A DNA stretch of 64,000 nucleotides from Paraburkholderia bannensis. Lineage in GTDB: Bacteria; Pseudomonadota; Gammaproteobacteria; Burkholderiales; Burkholderiaceae. Made by a program: the position numbers and the translations under genes. A model generated the notes under the pieces. The model was not told where the DNA came from, searched no databases, and saw nothing but the letters and a program-made list of their open reading frames with translations. Shown here in pieces: positions 27,209-35,789 of the stretch. Numbering within the stretch: the stretch's first letter is position 1; the number at the start of each line of letters is the position of its first letter. The DNA lies in assembly GCF_014200455.1 (NCBI RefSeq), contig NZ_JACHBW010000011.1, positions 124,001-188,000 on the forward strand. Reading direction: 5' to 3'.

Positions 27209-27241
27209 AACATGAACGCCCTATCCGGGCGAAAGGGCAAG
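27198..27241. repeat. Nested inverted repeat at the island/IS junction
   Basis: Outer arms CTTGCCCTT (27198-27206) and AAGGGCAAG (27233-27241) are perfect 9-bp inverted copies. Inside them CGCCC/GGGCG (27217-27221 and 27227-27231) form a second stem. There is no T-run after either side, so it is unlikely to be a simple terminator. It could be a mobile-element end or a structured element. Confidence 0.6.
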
Positions 27242-27260
27242 ACGAAACATCAGTAATGCC

Positions 27261-27435
27261 ATGTGGGCCGCACAGGAACCATCGATGCCTGTTCTCGAAC
27301 CATCACCCAAAGGCGATCGCCGACGTACGGTCGACGACCGCTCAGCATTGAAAGGCCTCCTGTATGTCCTGCAAACGGGAATTCCGTGGGAAGACCTGCC
27401 GCGCGAACCTGGTTTCGTCTATTGCGTGCGCACCG
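27261..27435 (+). pseudogene. IS5-family transposase fragment (N-terminus only)
   Basis: The frame reads WAAQEPSMPVLEPSPKGDRR, then VDDRSALKGLLYVLQTGIPW and EDLPREPGF. This is the N-terminal region of IS5-type transposases (usual form: W..IEPLIP..R..DDRAALTGILFVLKTGIPWEDLP). Similarity stops after PREPGF, and the DDE domain is missing. The fragment ends against the 3' end of the EamA gene. It marks the right border of the degraded T6SS island. Confidence 0.78.
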
Positions 27436-27450
27436 CCAGATTGATTGAGT

Positions 27451-28365
27451 TTAATGCCCTGGCTTGCGCTGCTCACCGGCAACCGGCATTGCGCGTCTGG
27501 CCTGCGTGCGGCCGGCGAGCGCGAGCGCAATGCCGCCAAGAATCGCGATGGATGCACACACCAGCCGCATAGAAATCTCTTCCGACAAAAACACCGCGGC
27601 ACCGAACGCGGCGATCGGGGGCACGGACAGTTGCACGGTCGCAGCACGCATCGAAGAAAGACCCTTGAGCGCCGCATACCAGATCACATAACCCATGCCC
27701 GATGTGAGAGCACCCGACGCCATCGCCAGTGCGACGCCGGCCGGCGCGGCGTGAAAGCGGCTATGCAACAGCAGGCTCAGGATCAGCGCCATCGGAGCCG
27801 CGCGCAGGAAGTTGCCCGCCGTGGCCGCCAGCGGATCGGCAACGCCTCGCCCGCGCAACGAATACACGCCCCACGCAGCGCCCGCCGCGCTCATCAGGAT
27901 CGCGCCCAATGGCCGCGGCGCGGTGAGGCCGGGCGAAACCAGGTAGAGCAGCCCCGCGAGCGCCAGCGCGAGACCCAGCCATGCGAGCGGCGCGAACTGC
28001 TCGCCGGCGCGCAGGCCCGCCGCGAACATGGTCAGCTGGACCGCGCCGAACAGGATCAATGCGCCCGTCGCCGCGCTCATGCTCAGGTAGGCGAACGAGA
28101 AGAACGCGACATAGGCGAACAGCATCGTTGCCGCCAGCCAGTCCGCCTTCGGCTGCTGCGCGCAGCCTGGACCCAGATGCGCGAGCACGCTCAACATGGC
28201 CGCTCCGCAAATCAGCCTGACGCTGGCGAAACTCGCCGCGTCAATGCTCGCATGCTGCAAGGCCAACCGGCATAACAGCGAATTGGATGCGAACGCCACC
28301 ATCGCAACGCACGTGAGCAACGCGGTACGGGCGGCAGGCGGCAAACGGTCCCTACGCGCGTTCAT
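27451..28365 (-). CDS. EamA/DMT-family transporter
   Basis: A 304-aa inner-membrane protein with ten predicted helices as two EamA repeats. Typical segments are FASNSLLCRLALQHASIDAASFASVRLICG in the first half and WGVYSLRGRG plus YVIWYAALKGLSSMRAATVQLS in the second. Members export amino acids or other metabolites; the substrate cannot be told. The ATG at 28365 gives the normal length (the frame extends upstream). It lies 17 bases downstream of the DUF2182 gene on the same strand and may be co-transcribed. Confidence 0.86.
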   Translation of the reverse strand: MNARRDRLPPAARTALLTCVAMVAFASNSLLCRLALQHASIDAASFASVRLICGAAMLSVLAHLGPGCAQQPKADWLAATMLFAYVAFFSFAYLSMSAATGALILFGAVQLTMFAAGLRAGEQFAPLAWLGLALALAGLLYLVSPGLTAPRPLGAILMSAAGAAWGVYSLRGRGVADPLAATAGNFLRAAPMALILSLLLHSRFHAAPAGVALAMASGALTSGMGYVIWYAALKGLSSMRAATVQLSVPPIAAFGAAVFLSEEISMRLVCASIAILGGIALALAGRTQARRAMPVAGEQRKPGH

Positions 28366-28382
28366 TCGAATTCGCAAGCGAT

Positions 28383-29174
28383 TCAGGCGTGCGCCGCAAC
28401 CAGCAGCGCGGACCACACCAGCAACGCGGCGCCTAGCGGCGCGCTCAGGCGCTGGCCCCAGGCGATATTCTTCTCGACGGCCATCACGCACGCGAGCACC
28501 AGCATCCAGCCAAGACTGCCCGCGCCGACGACGAACATCAGCAGCATCAGCGCCCAGCAGCATCCCACGCAAAAGAGCCCATGATGCAGGCCCAGAACGA
28601 ACGCCTCACGACCCGCCGCGCGGCCGCGCCAATGGCCGATCACGAAGCCCAGCGGCGCGCGGCATTGCTCCAGACATCGGTACTTGAGTTTGCTGAACTG
28701 GAACGCGCCCGCCAGCGCCAGGGTCGCCGCCCCGATCAGCCAGCCATTGCCGAGCATCGCGGGCAGTCGCGCCACACCGTCGAGCAGCAGCGTGTGCAGC
28801 CCATGCGCGAGCAAGCCAAACGCGCTCCACACCGCGACGTAGCCGATAGACAGCAGGCACAGCACGCGCAAACGGTCGGGCCGCCCCGCAACGATGCGCT
28901 CCACCACGCCAAAGAGCGAAAGCGTGGTGGGCAGCATCATCGCCATGATCATGAGCGTCCATGAGAGCGCGTAGAGCAGCGCTTGCAGTACCGGCGAGCC
29001 GCCAGGAATGGCGCGGCACAAACCCGCGCCCGGCCCCGACGAGAGCGCATCGCCATGATCCAGATAGCGGCCGTAGGGGCTGCGCGCCCACAGCCACAAG
29101 GTGATCCACGCGAGCAGCACCATCGCGCCGAGCACGGGCAGGAAGATGCGTCGATGACGCGCGGCGGCGGGCAT
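28383..29174 (-). CDS. DUF2182 membrane protein (predicted metal-binding, COG5486)
   Basis: A 263-aa protein with six to seven helices. Family motifs: LSWTLMIMAMMLPTTL, the CRAPLGF segment after YRCLEQ, and GLHHGLFCVGCCWALMLLMFVVG followed by AVEKN. The conserved Cys and His residues in and near the membrane suggest metal or redox chemistry, but no activity is known. It follows a DUF1326 gene with a 40-base gap; these two families are frequently adjacent, so they probably work together. Confidence 0.83.
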   Translation of the reverse strand: MPAAARHRRIFLPVLGAMVLLAWITLWLWARSPYGRYLDHGDALSSGPGAGLCRAIPGGSPVLQALLYALSWTLMIMAMMLPTTLSLFGVVERIVAGRPDRLRVLCLLSIGYVAVWSAFGLLAHGLHTLLLDGVARLPAMLGNGWLIGAATLALAGAFQFSKLKYRCLEQCRAPLGFVIGHWRGRAAGREAFVLGLHHGLFCVGCCWALMLLMFVVGAGSLGWMLVLACVMAVEKNIAWGQRLSAPLGAALLVWSALLVAAHA

Positions 29175-29214
29175 GGTCGACTCGTGCTTTCCAGAAGCAA
29201 GCGTGCGCGCGGCG

Positions 29215-29817
29215 TCAGGCGTCGAAGCGGAACGTGCTCTGCAACGCGTTGTGATCCTTCAGGCTCAGGTCGATACCGAGGGCCTTGTTCATCGACCGAT
29301 AGACCGGCGCCTTGCCGACGAACACCGGCGCGCCGGGAACCGTGGAAAACACCGTGTCGGTCAAGGTCGTGGTCGCGCCATTGGGCCCCGTGTAGGGCAC
29401 GAGATCGGCGTGGTAATCCTGGCCGATCTTGAGCGTACCCTTGCCGCCGTCGACATCGAACTGGATCGGCACGCGTTCCACCGAAACCACCTTGCCGATC
29501 AGCTTCGCGAGATCGGCGACCGGGCCGCCCGCCTGCCCGGTGTAGACCTTAAGGAGCGCCGCCTCCTGGTCATCGGTGGCGTGCTCGCTGATGTAGATCG
29601 CCACCGACCAGTCGCCTTGCAGGACATTGCCGGGGATCTGGCAAACGGCGGCGATCGTGTTGCCCGCGACATCGACGCCGTCGATCGTGCCTTTGTCGAA
29701 GTGCCATGAAACGATGGACTGGCAGGTGCCGAAATCGGGATCTTCGCCGATCCAGCAGGGACACAGCACGCGACAGTTGCAAACCTCTAGCAGACGGCCT
29801 TCAAGGTGGTAGCTCAT
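29215..29817 (-). CDS. DUF1326 protein
   Basis: A 200-aa soluble protein. The N-terminus MSYHLEGRLLEVCNCRVLCP with the following CWIGEDPDFGTCQSI gives four cysteines in a CxC-x3-CxC-type arrangement, the family hallmark, suited to metal binding. Then a beta-rich body (GNVLQGDWSVAIYISEHATDDQ). Function unknown. First gene of a probable unit with DUF2182 and perhaps EamA. Divergent from the chemoreceptor gene 400 bases away. Confidence 0.86.
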   Translation of the reverse strand: MSYHLEGRLLEVCNCRVLCPCWIGEDPDFGTCQSIVSWHFDKGTIDGVDVAGNTIAAVCQIPGNVLQGDWSVAIYISEHATDDQEAALLKVYTGQAGGPVADLAKLIGKVVSVERVPIQFDVDGGKGTLKIGQDYHADLVPYTGPNGATTTLTDTVFSTVPGAPVFVGKAPVYRSMNKALGIDLSLKDHNALQSTFRFDA

Positions 29818-30107
29818 GATTGCCTCCGTTGGACACGGTCGAACAAGTCCGGCTACCCCTCAAATGGGCAGCGCCGGACAGAACTGAATAGCGAATGGGT
29901 GGCGAGAAGAGATAAGGCGTGCGGAGAACTGATCGGATGAAACCCGGGAAGCCCTGCCAATGCAAAAGCCGCGTGTCGCTCTGTATTGTAGAAAGCGGCC
30001 AGGGGTATGCAAGGCGCATTATGCGTGCCCAGGCTATGGCACACCATGACGCTCCTGTCGCGTCGGACGAGGCCGCCCGCGCGTCCAAGTCCCTCCTCCG
30101 ACCATAG

Positions 30108-30162
30108 TGGTATTCCATATAGCCAGAGCACTTGTCCACGCTATTATTATGGTATACCGTAT
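30108..30162. repeat. Two direct TGGTATnCCnTAT repeats 42 bp apart upstream of the chemoreceptor
   Basis: TGGTATTCCATAT (30108-30120) and TGGTATACCGTAT (30150-30162) are 42 bases apart, four helical turns. Each core (GGTATnCC) is itself close to a palindrome. They lie 60-110 bases upstream of the MCP start in the ~400-base divergent gap, which has no other feature I can support. A candidate operator pair; the binding protein is unknown. Confidence 0.5.
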
Positions 30163-30220
30163 TACAACAACAATCCCGCTGGACGGATGCGCGTGGCATT
30201 TCCACGATTTCGACGTCACC

Positions 30221-31771
30221 ATGAAGATGCAGAACCTTTCGATCGGCAAGAAGTTGACCACGGCGTTCTGCGTCGTTATCGCAGTCTTTCTCGTGAGTTC
30301 GGCGGTGTGCTGGTACGGCCTGGACGCCATCGACCAGAAGCAGCGGCAAAACGCCGTGTCCGTGCAGGCGCAATTGCTCGTCAAGGACGCGAGCGCCGAT
30401 TACCTCAACATCATCTGGGCGCTGCTGGCCTATAACCTCGACGGCCAGCCCGGCCACCTGAAGTGGAAGGTCGATCACATCGGCGACTTCCGCAAGCGCA
30501 TGGATGCGATCAAGGCGCTGGACGCCAGCGACGCCACGCGCAATCAACTGGTCGATACCGCCGTCACGCAGTACGACGCGTGGGAGGCCAAAGTCGTCGA
30601 TCCGATGCTGGCGATGCGCACGCATGTCAACGAGGGCAGCGCCACCATCGCGCAATTGAGCGCACTTACCGAGGGTTTCGGCAGTTTCCTGGGTACCGGC
30701 GACATGATTACCGCCGTCGATGCGCTGGAGAAAGCCGAGCGCGAGCGCATCGATACCCGCACCGCCGAACTCGCTTCGCTGCGCCACACGATCTACACGA
30801 GCGTTGCGCTCGCGGCGGCACTGGCCGTGTTGTGCGCGGCGCTGGCCGGCCGCTGGCTGGTGGGCGCGATTCGCGATCCGCTCGCGCGCGCAGTCGAAAC
30901 CGCGCAGGCCATCGCCGCGGGTCGTCTGGACAGCCGCATCGAGCGCAACCGCACCGATGAAACCGGCCGCCTGCTGGCCGCCATGGATGCGATGCAGACG
31001 TCGTTGCAGACCATCGTCGGTTCGGTCACACATGGAGTGGAAGCCGTGAAGGTGGGCGCCGCGCAAATCGCGGCGGGCAATACGGATCTTTCTTCACGCA
31101 CCGAGCAGCAGGCCGCCGCGCTCGAAGAAACCTCCGCGACCACCCACGAGCTGACCGAAGCCGTGCGCCAGAATGCCGACAACGCGCGCCACGCCTGCGA
31201 GGTGATCGTGCGCGCGATGGACGCCGTGAATGCGGGCAATAGCCTGTCGGCGCAAATGATCGAGACGATGAACGAGGCATCCGGCAGCGCGGAGAAAATC
31301 GCGTCCATCACGGCGATCATCGAAGGCATCGCGTTCCAGACCAATATTCTCGCGCTCAACGCCGCCGTGGAAGCCGCGCGCGCGGGCACCGAAGGACGCG
31401 GTTTTGCGGTGGTCGCGTCGGAAGTGCGCTCGCTCGCGCAGCGTTCCTCGACGGCCGCGAAGGAGATCAAGGAATTGATCGAGCATTCGACGGCGTCGAT
31501 CTCGGGCGGCGTGACGCGCGCGCATGATGTCGGCGCGACAATGGTACGTCTGCGCGCCGATATCGCTTCGGCGAAACAGGTGTTCGAGGCCATCGCGCAG
31601 GCTTCCAACGAGCAGAGCCGCGGCCTCGAACAGGTCAATCAGGCCATTTCGCAGATGGATCAGGTCACGCAGCAGAACGCGGCGCTGGTGGAAGAAGCCG
31701 CCGCCGCCGCGCATGCGCTCGACGAACAGGCGATGCGTCTGCAAGGCGCGGTGGCGGTATTTTCGGCTTGA
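30221..31771 (+). CDS. Methyl-accepting chemotaxis protein (chemoreceptor)
   Basis: A 516-aa receptor. TM1 at ~12-32 (LTTAFCVVIAVFLVSSAVCWYG), a helical periplasmic sensor to ~188, TM2 at ~190-212, HAMP, then the long coiled-coil signalling domain. The CheA/CheW-binding hairpin IAFQTNILALNAAVEAARAG (~370) is exact. Methylation-helix segments such as SSRTEQQAAALEETSATTHEL flank it. There is no C-terminal NWETF-type CheR tether. The ligand cannot be deduced. ATG at 30221 (or 30227) is chosen because the transmembrane helix begins soon after; the frame extends upstream through the repeat pair. Confidence 0.93.
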   Translation: MKMQNLSIGKKLTTAFCVVIAVFLVSSAVCWYGLDAIDQKQRQNAVSVQAQLLVKDASADYLNIIWALLAYNLDGQPGHLKWKVDHIGDFRKRMDAIKALDASDATRNQLVDTAVTQYDAWEAKVVDPMLAMRTHVNEGSATIAQLSALTEGFGSFLGTGDMITAVDALEKAERERIDTRTAELASLRHTIYTSVALAAALAVLCAALAGRWLVGAIRDPLARAVETAQAIAAGRLDSRIERNRTDETGRLLAAMDAMQTSLQTIVGSVTHGVEAVKVGAAQIAAGNTDLSSRTEQQAAALEETSATTHELTEAVRQNADNARHACEVIVRAMDAVNAGNSLSAQMIETMNEASGSAEKIASITAIIEGIAFQTNILALNAAVEAARAGTEGRGFAVVASEVRSLAQRSSTAAKEIKELIEHSTASISGGVTRAHDVGATMVRLRADIASAKQVFEAIAQASNEQSRGLEQVNQAISQMDQVTQQNAALVEEAAAAAHALDEQAMRLQGAVAVFSA

Positions 31772-31795
31772 TCCGCTCAGGAGCAGGAAGCGCGA

Positions 31796-33157
31796 TCAGG
31801 CCTTCGCCAGCGCCTGCCTGCCCGCTTCCAGATACGCGCTCATCTCCGCTTGCGGCACCATGCCCCCGCCCGTCGCCCAGATAACGTGCGTGGCGTTGCG
31901 CAAGGTTGCATCGTCGAGATTCATACGCGCGCGATAGCCTTGCTGCTCTTTCGTGACGCGCGCGAAGCCCGGTGCGCCCGCCAGCGCGGAAGGCTCCAGC
32001 CGGATATCCTCGGTTTGCGCCATCAGCGCGAGCAGCGCATAAAGTTCGGCATCCTCAACGGTGTAATAGCCGTCGATCATGCGCTGCATCGCGCGTCCTA
32101 CGAAGCCCGAAGGACGCCCCACTGCCAGGCCGTCGGCGGCCGTGACGTTGTCGATCCCGAAGTCCTGCACCGCAAGCTGCTCGTGCAGTCCGGTGAGCAC
32201 GCCCATCAGCATGCACGGCGAGTGAGTGGGCTCCGCAAAAATGCAGCGTACCGCGTCGCCCAATGCCAGTTTCAGGCCAAACGCCACGCCGCCGGGGCCG
32301 CCCCCCACACCGCACGGCAGATACACAAACAAGGGATGCTGCGCGTCCACGCGCACATTCGCAGCGTCGAGTTGACGCTTCAGGCGCTCGCCCGCCACCG
32401 CATAGCCGAGGAACAGCGTGGTTGAGTTTTCATCGTCGACGAAATGGCACATCGGATCGTTTTCCGCCAGACGTCGCCCGCTTTCGATCGCTTCGCCGTA
32501 ATCGCCCGCGTACTCCACCACGGTTACGCCATGCGCGCGCAGGCGGTCCTTCTTCCATTGGCGCGCGTCGGCGGACATATGCACGGTGGTCGTGAAGCCC
32601 AGCGTCGCGCTCGCGATGCCAATCGACATGCCCAGATTGCCCGTCGATCCCACTGCGATGCTGTGCTCGCGAAACAGCGCGCGGCAGGCGTCGCTGGCGA
32701 GCACGCGGTAATCGTCGCCCTCTTTGAGCAGGCCGTGGCGCAGCGCGAGTTGCTCCGCGTGAAACAGCACTTCATAGATGCCGCCGCGCGCCTTGATCGA
32801 ACCGGAGATCGGCAGATGGCTATCCTGCTTGAGCAACAGGCGTTGCGGCGTTGCTACATCGTAGCGTTGGCTCAGCGCAGCGGCGAATGCGGGCACTTCG
32901 GTCAGCGGCGATTCGATGATGCCGCCCGCCTCGCGCACATCGGCGAAGGACTCGGCGAGCAGCGGTGCAAAGCGTTGCAGGCGCGCGCTGGCATCGGCGA
33001 TATCCGTGGCGTCGAGTTCGATGTCATCGCGCGCAACGCTCAACGGCGCGACGGCCGGGTTGAACCACTCGACGGGTTCGAGCGCCATCAGCGCTCGCAG
33101 AAGCGGATATTCGCGCAGCCACGTTTCGAGCGGCTTGCCGTAGATGGAATCGGTCAT
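31796..33157 (-). CDS. dsdA: D-serine dehydratase
   Basis: A 453-aa PLP enzyme that converts D-serine to pyruvate and ammonia. The PLP lysine is Lys122 in ISGSIKARGG, and the glycine phosphate-binding loop is AVGSTGNLGMS. Other conserved segments: FVDDENSTTLFLGYAVAG and LPCGVGGGPGGVAFGL. Length equals E. coli DsdA (442 aa). No dsdC or dsdX is adjacent. It follows the amidase gene by 14 bases on the same strand, so the two are probably one operon releasing ammonia from amide and D-serine sources. Confidence 0.94.
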   Translation of the reverse strand: MTDSIYGKPLETWLREYPLLRALMALEPVEWFNPAVAPLSVARDDIELDATDIADASARLQRFAPLLAESFADVREAGGIIESPLTEVPAFAAALSQRYDVATPQRLLLKQDSHLPISGSIKARGGIYEVLFHAEQLALRHGLLKEGDDYRVLASDACRALFREHSIAVGSTGNLGMSIGIASATLGFTTTVHMSADARQWKKDRLRAHGVTVVEYAGDYGEAIESGRRLAENDPMCHFVDDENSTTLFLGYAVAGERLKRQLDAANVRVDAQHPLFVYLPCGVGGGPGGVAFGLKLALGDAVRCIFAEPTHSPCMLMGVLTGLHEQLAVQDFGIDNVTAADGLAVGRPSGFVGRAMQRMIDGYYTVEDAELYALLALMAQTEDIRLEPSALAGAPGFARVTKEQQGYRARMNLDDATLRNATHVIWATGGGMVPQAEMSAYLEAGRQALAKA

Positions 33158-33171
33158 TAGCTATTTTCAGG

Positions 33172-34701
33172 TCAGACAGCGGAAGTGCAAGCATGGGGAG
33201 ACGACACGGCATCGAGCACCGGCGCATGCGTGACGATGGACTTGAGGTCCACGTTCGATGCGCGCAATTTCGCGGCATCGGGAATCGGGCGGCGCGTTTC
33301 GTCCGACGCCTCGAACAGCGTTTCGAATGCGCGTGCCGCATCGAGCAGCGCAAGATCGCCACGGAATGCGCCGATCATCTGCAAGCCAAACGGCATGCCG
33401 CGATGATCCAGGCCGCACGGCAGCGACAAGGCTGGATTCGTGGCGAGCGTCACCACATAGGTCAGCGAGAGCCAGCGATAGTAATTCTCCAGCGCCACGC
33501 CATTCACCGATTTCAGATACGGCTGCGTCCACGGGAACGGCGAAACCGGCGTGGTGGGCGAAAGAATGACGTCGTAGCGCTCGAACAGCGTCTGGAAGCG
33601 GCGAAACAGCCGCGTCTGGTCGGCATGGGCGCGCACGCAATCGGCGAGACCCAGGTTGATGCCCATTTCGTAGTTCGCACGCGGATTCGGCCCGAGCAGA
33701 TCGGGATTGGTTTCATAGGCCTTTTGCAGGCCCGCGACGAAGGCTTCGGCGCGTAGCACATCGAAGCAGGCGTGCGCGCCGGCGAAGTCCACTTCAATCG
33801 GCTCGCAAAGCGCCACCTGGCCGCGCAGAAAATCGATCTTGCGGCGAAACACGGCGCGAATCTCGTCATCGACTTCGCACACGCCAAAATCTTCCGTGTA
33901 GCCAACCCGCAGCGTCGACAGATCCGTGGGTGCGCGGCCATCCATCGTCGCACTCATGGCGAACGGATAACCGAGCGGATCGCTGCCCGATTGGCCCACC
34001 GTCGCCGCGAGTTGCAGCCAGGTGTCTTCAACGTTGCGGCCCATCGGGCCGACCACCGCAATCGGCGTCCAGCCCAGTGGCTTGCGATCGCTGGGCACGA
34101 GTCCCGGCGAGGTGCGCAATCCCACCACGCCGCATTTGGCTGCAGGAATGCGCAGCGAGCCGCCGGTGTCCGAGCCGCTGGCGAGCGGCACCATATCGAG
34201 CGCAAGCGCCGCCGCCGAGCCGCCCGACGAGCCGCCCGCATTCAGACGCGGATCGAATGGATTGCCCGTCGCGCCCCACACGGGGTTGAAGCTGTTCGCG
34301 CCCGCGCCCATTTCCGGCACATTGGTTTTACCGACGACGATCGCGCCCGCCGCGCGCAGGCGGCGCACCAGCGTGTTGTCCTGCGCCGGCACGTTCGAGC
34401 GGTAGAGCGGCGAGCCATAGGTGGTCAGCAGGCCTTCGGTCTCTTCCAGGTCCTTGATGCCGATGGGCAGGCCGTGCAGGACGCCCACGGCGTCGCCGCG
34501 TGCGAGCGCCGCATCGGCCGCGCGAGCTTCAAGACGCGCGCGATCGAAACTCGTTGCCGTGATGGCATTGACGTAGGGATTGAGCGTTTCGATTCGCGCG
34601 ATGCAGGCATCGAGCAATTCGACCGCGGAGATTTCGCGCGCCTGCAATAGCGCGCGCAACGCAACGGCACTCTGACGGGTAAGTTCGTGACGGTCGTTCA
34701 T
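33172..34701 (-). CDS. Amidase-signature hydrolase
   Basis: A 509-aa amidase of the Ser-cisSer-Lys family. Lys83 (PIGIKDLEETEG), cis-Ser158 (NAGGSSGGSAAALA) and the nucleophile Ser182 (GSDTGGSLRIPAAKCG) are all in place. It hydrolyses a carboxylic amide to acid and ammonia; the preferred substrate is unknown. Located just upstream of dsdA (14 bases) and 115 bases downstream of a LysR regulator on the same strand. Cytoplasmic. Confidence 0.9.
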   Translation of the reverse strand: MNDRHELTRQSAVALRALLQAREISAVELLDACIARIETLNPYVNAITATSFDRARLEARAADAALARGDAVGVLHGLPIGIKDLEETEGLLTTYGSPLYRSNVPAQDNTLVRRLRAAGAIVVGKTNVPEMGAGANSFNPVWGATGNPFDPRLNAGGSSGGSAAALALDMVPLASGSDTGGSLRIPAAKCGVVGLRTSPGLVPSDRKPLGWTPIAVVGPMGRNVEDTWLQLAATVGQSGSDPLGYPFAMSATMDGRAPTDLSTLRVGYTEDFGVCEVDDEIRAVFRRKIDFLRGQVALCEPIEVDFAGAHACFDVLRAEAFVAGLQKAYETNPDLLGPNPRANYEMGINLGLADCVRAHADQTRLFRRFQTLFERYDVILSPTTPVSPFPWTQPYLKSVNGVALENYYRWLSLTYVVTLATNPALSLPCGLDHRGMPFGLQMIGAFRGDLALLDAARAFETLFEASDETRRPIPDAAKLRASNVDLKSIVTHAPVLDAVSSPHACTSAV

Positions 34702-34816
34702 CGGGCAGTCCTCAGTCCTTTAAGCAGCAAACATGCAACGGTGCGCCCAATGTAGACGACGAGCAAGGCCACGACCAGTGATGATTATCGAAGCGTGAAT
34801 GCACTTTTGCTCACCG

Positions 34817-35728
34817 CTATTCGGACGGTGACAGCTCGGCGCTCAAGCGCCCGATAAACGACTGCAGCAGCGGCGGCAAGGCGCGCCGCGCGAGCGTCTG
34901 GATTTCGACGGCGCGTTCGCTGGTCGCGAGTTCCGGCACCGGCAGCGCAACCAGTTCGCCGGCGGCCAGGCGCGGGCGCACGAACAGTTCGCCGCTGAAG
35001 GTCACCGCGTCGCTTGCAAGCGTAAAACCCAGCAGCGTTTCCAGTGTGGCGCTGCTCAGCACGCTCTTGCAGGCCACGCCTTCACGGCTGCAATAGATGT
35101 CGATCAGCTTGTAAAGCGTCGAATGCACGCCCGGCAAGGCGAGCGGAAACGCCAGCAATTCACGGAACGAGACCTGCGCCGAGCGCGCAAGCGGATGGCT
35201 CGACGCGACGATCGCGAAGATGGGCGAAGGCGCAGAAAACGCCGTATGGATATCTTTTTCGGGCCCGAAGCTGAACGTGAGGCCGATATCACATTCGGCC
35301 TCGCGCACGCGCTGCGTCACGCCCGCTGCCGTATCCACCACCACCTCGAACGATGCGGGCGCAACGGTCCGGCGAAACTCCGCCATCGCGCGCGGCAAAA
35401 AGGTGGCGGCGAATCCTTCCGTGCAGGCAATGCCGATCGTGCGTTCGGCTTCGCCGCGCAGCGCGTCGATTTCCAGCGAGATCTGTTCGGCGTCGAGCTG
35501 GGAGCGGCGCGCATAGGCCGCAAGCATTTCGCCCGCTTTACTGGGCACCATGCCGCGCGATTGCCGCACGAACAGCGGCGTGCCGAGTTCGCTCTCCAGC
35601 CGCGCAATCTGCCGGCTTACCGCCGATGGCACCACATTCAGACGACTGGCGGCATCGGCGACGGAACCGGTGTTGACCACTTCGAGGAAGTAACGGACGG
35701 CGGCTTCCTGAAGAATACGGGCGCTCAT
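34817..35728 (-). CDS. LysR-family transcriptional regulator
   Basis: A 303-aa regulator. The winged HTH occupies residues 5-65 (AVRYFLEVVNTGSVADAAS, then VVPSAVSRQIARLESELGTPLFVR), followed by the periplasmic-binding-like effector domain. It is transcribed toward the amidase-dsdA genes and away from nothing divergent, unlike most LysR genes. It could control the amidase/dsdA unit or the MFS gene just upstream (61 bases). ATG at 35728 is preferred; 35764 is a possible longer start. Confidence 0.88.
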   Translation of the reverse strand: MSARILQEAAVRYFLEVVNTGSVADAASRLNVVPSAVSRQIARLESELGTPLFVRQSRGMVPSKAGEMLAAYARRSQLDAEQISLEIDALRGEAERTIGIACTEGFAATFLPRAMAEFRRTVAPASFEVVVDTAAGVTQRVREAECDIGLTFSFGPEKDIHTAFSAPSPIFAIVASSHPLARSAQVSFRELLAFPLALPGVHSTLYKLIDIYCSREGVACKSVLSSATLETLLGFTLASDAVTFSGELFVRPRLAAGELVALPVPELATSERAVEIQTLARRALPPLLQSFIGRLSAELSPSE

Positions 35729-35789
35729 GATGGGTCGATGGGAAGACGCGTAATGTTCCATCATAGCGCCTGTTCAACGAAGCAAGCGC

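Noticed and set aside
22745..27440. The T6SS island considered as part of a prophage
   Set aside because: PAAR and VgrG with a toxin-like protein but no capsid, tail-tube, terminase or integrase genes, and VgrG is of the T6SS form.
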